Under the pieces are notes generated by a model. That model had not been told where the DNA came from, did not search any database, and was given only the letters and a program-made list of their open reading frames with translations. Made by a program: the position numbers and the translations under genes. A DNA stretch of 64,000 nt, from the NCBI GenBank assembly GCA_947000775.1, contig CAMQGK010000052.1:32642501-32706500 (forward strand). The letters are read 5' to 3'. Every line of letters begins with the position of its first letter. Positions within the stretch are counted from its first letter, which is position 1. This document shows positions 62,526-64,000 of this stretch, piece by piece. The stretch is from Pterois miles (taxonomy: Eukaryota; Chordata; Actinopteri; Perciformes; Scorpaenidae).

Positions 62526-63049
62526 CTATGTGGCGTTCACTGCTCTATATATTTTTTGGTTTATGAATATCTTAGTTAGACACTAATTGATGTAGGATAT
62601 ACACAGATTACCATGCATTACTTTTTGTAGGTGTAGCTACAAAAGGTGTATAAGACCAGTCTGAACCTGTAGTTTGAATGAACTGACCCTCCAGTCTCAA
62701 ACCAAGCCAGTGTTGCAGTATCTTGTATTTCTGTTTGTTAAATGTGTTCTAGTATCCAGGCACAGTTTGGTTTCCACTCATCTGAAAATCTGTGTATGCC
62801 TTGTACAGTATCTGCTGTATGTTGGTATATAGACAAAGGCATACACGGCATATCACTGTTATTTCTGTCTCCATAAATGTTTAAACACAACTGGTGACAG
62901 CTGAACCTCTCTCCTATTATTCTGATGCTGTACCTACCCTAAATACTAAATCCTCTTTTCTGTAGTTCTGAACAATAGAGAAGGTGGCCTGCTGGTGTTA
63001 TCTGCTACAGCCTGTTCTCAAGTTTCATTTTTTACAGTGAATAGCTCAC

Positions 63050-63570
63050 AGGGGATGACAAGGAGGTGTCGCGGTTGGGAGCAATGCTGCTGTGGGCAAA
63101 ACAGAAGTTAGAGATAGCCCCTTTTTAAATGTGAAAACCCTGAGGTGCTCCAGCGGGGGGTCCCACCTCCCGCCTGCATGGAAGTGTTGTGAGGCCCGTC
63201 TAATCAGCGGCGGCCACAGCGCCGAGCGAGCCCCGCCAGAAAGTGAGCCATGAGAATGTTTACCCTTCATTCCACATGCCCACCATGCTATTTTTGCACA
63301 CCTTCGCCCCATTGGACAGCTGTGAAGGATTGCGTCGCCTGCTCGCGGCACATGGCATTCCCTTCCATCTGTCGCCAGCACGCTGAGCCAGTTGCAAAGC
63401 AGGTCGACTCCAACAACCGGCCTCCCGCCCACCAAGCCGCCTGCCCCACCCCTTCACAGCCATGGCTCGCTAATGACTCCCCTACCCCAAAGACATCCGG
63501 ATCATTTCCAAGTCACTCCCACAGGGCTGGCACACCCATCCCCAGCTGTCAGCCAAAACAACAACATGCC
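63050..63570. promoter_or_regulatory. GC-rich block just upstream of the candidate exon 2
   Basis: A 500-bp segment, GC-rich relative to the intron, with overlapping open frames on both strands (129 codons minus, 110 codons plus). These are explained by high GC and Pro/Ser-rich low complexity rather than by a gene. It sits 0.4-0.9 kb before the end of the intron. Possibly a conserved regulatory element. Confidence 0.35.
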
Positions 63571-63992
63571 AAAATATTGTAGACGATCCAAAAGGCCTCC
63601 GATTTTCTAATGACATATGACCGGTCCCCGGGTTTCAAAGACAACCACACTCATGCTGTCCCCCTCTAAAAAAGGGAACATGGGCTACTGCCCTCAAAAT
63701 TGCCCCCTAAGTAGCCACAATTACAACCTTTAGAGGATGGCTGAGCCTGCCAGCATAGAGAGAGTTTTTTACAGAAAGGGGTCAGATGAGATGTGAGTGA
63801 GTCAAGGATTTAACTGGTGTTGTGAGGGGCTTTCATCTTACTTTTGAATAACATCTGTATTATGTGTACAAGACCAGAAAAATAAACAGTTTTTATTAAA
63901 GAGAAGGCTGAGCTAGCTATCGTTCTTAATTTAATAAAAAAACGCTGAAAGATTGTAAAACTCGCAGCCAACATTGTTCTTCCCCCTCACAG

Positions 63993-64000
63993 ATGGTGCA
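63993..64000 (+). CDS. ncam1: Possible start of ncam1 exon 2 (partial, cut by window edge)
   Basis: The acceptor TTCTTCCCCCTCACAG (63977-63992) has a good polypyrimidine tract and no AG between 63967 and the final AG. The exon 1 phase-1 G plus ATGGTGCA reads Asp-Gly-Ala. In NCAM1 the mature protein begins Leu-Gln-Val directly after the signal peptide, so an Ala at this point would fit the cleavage site. Only eight bases are visible, so this is a candidate. It could equally be a cryptic acceptor inside the intron. Confidence 0.35.

Larger units (their letters stand above)
6766..63992 (+). other. ncam1: ncam1 intron 1 (about 57 kb)
   Basis: It starts with the GTAAGA donor after exon 1. No other recognisable ncam1 exon (Ig domain) is visible before the acceptor at 63992. 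Very long first introns are usual for neural adhesion genes. If the acceptor at 63992 is not the true one, the intron continues beyond the window. Confidence 0.6.

Overview
The window is a piece of teleost fish nuclear DNA, probably percomorph-like. The evidence is vertebrate exon/intron structure, AT-rich intron sequence, abundant (CA)n and (TG)n tracts, and several dispersed repeats that I recognise as typical of teleosts. It contains no bacterial-style genes, and no reading frame longer than one short exon looks like real protein.

One gene is recognisable. A short exon at 6714-6765 encodes MLQIRDLIWGLLFIGCA and ends in a clean splice donor. This matches the signal-peptide exon of neural cell adhesion molecule 1 (ncam1; mammalian MLQTKDLIWTLFFLGTA). 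It sits in a TATA-less, GC-box-containing CpG island (about 6310-7650). Everything from 6766 to near the right edge is read as the giant first intron. A good acceptor at 63992 is followed by eight bases that fit exon 2 of ncam1 in phase, but the window ends there, so this is only a candidate. The 6.3 kb upstream of the gene is repeat-rich intergenic DNA with a diverged local duplication.

The most interesting signal is at 57671, deep in intron 1. A long AG-free polypyrimidine acceptor is fused directly to a near-perfect donor (AG|GTGAGT). Possible downstream donors follow 70-84 nt later, and there is an in-frame stop if the segment were retained after exon 1. This is the architecture of a vertebrate recursive splice site (RS-exon). 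From memory, human NCAM1 is among the few long neural genes reported to use one, so this would be a fish counterpart.

The rest is intron or intergenic sequence with mobile-element debris. Three hAT-type nonautonomous elements have identifiable 8-bp target duplications and short terminal inverted repeats (4255-4976, 26894-27186, 53582-54050). A fourth (14850-16670) is 1.8 kb long and carries a GGACAGGA minisatellite. Others are weaker or decayed. There are also two copies of a SINE-like family, a nested retroelement insertion with a 10-bp target duplication (60881-61096), a 19-bp minisatellite (50081-50634), an (AT)n tract bounded by inverted octamer motifs, an RFX X-box cluster, strong hairpins and several intronic GC-rich islands. 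Stretches not listed as a specific element were read and contained nothing I can support beyond ordinary intron sequence.
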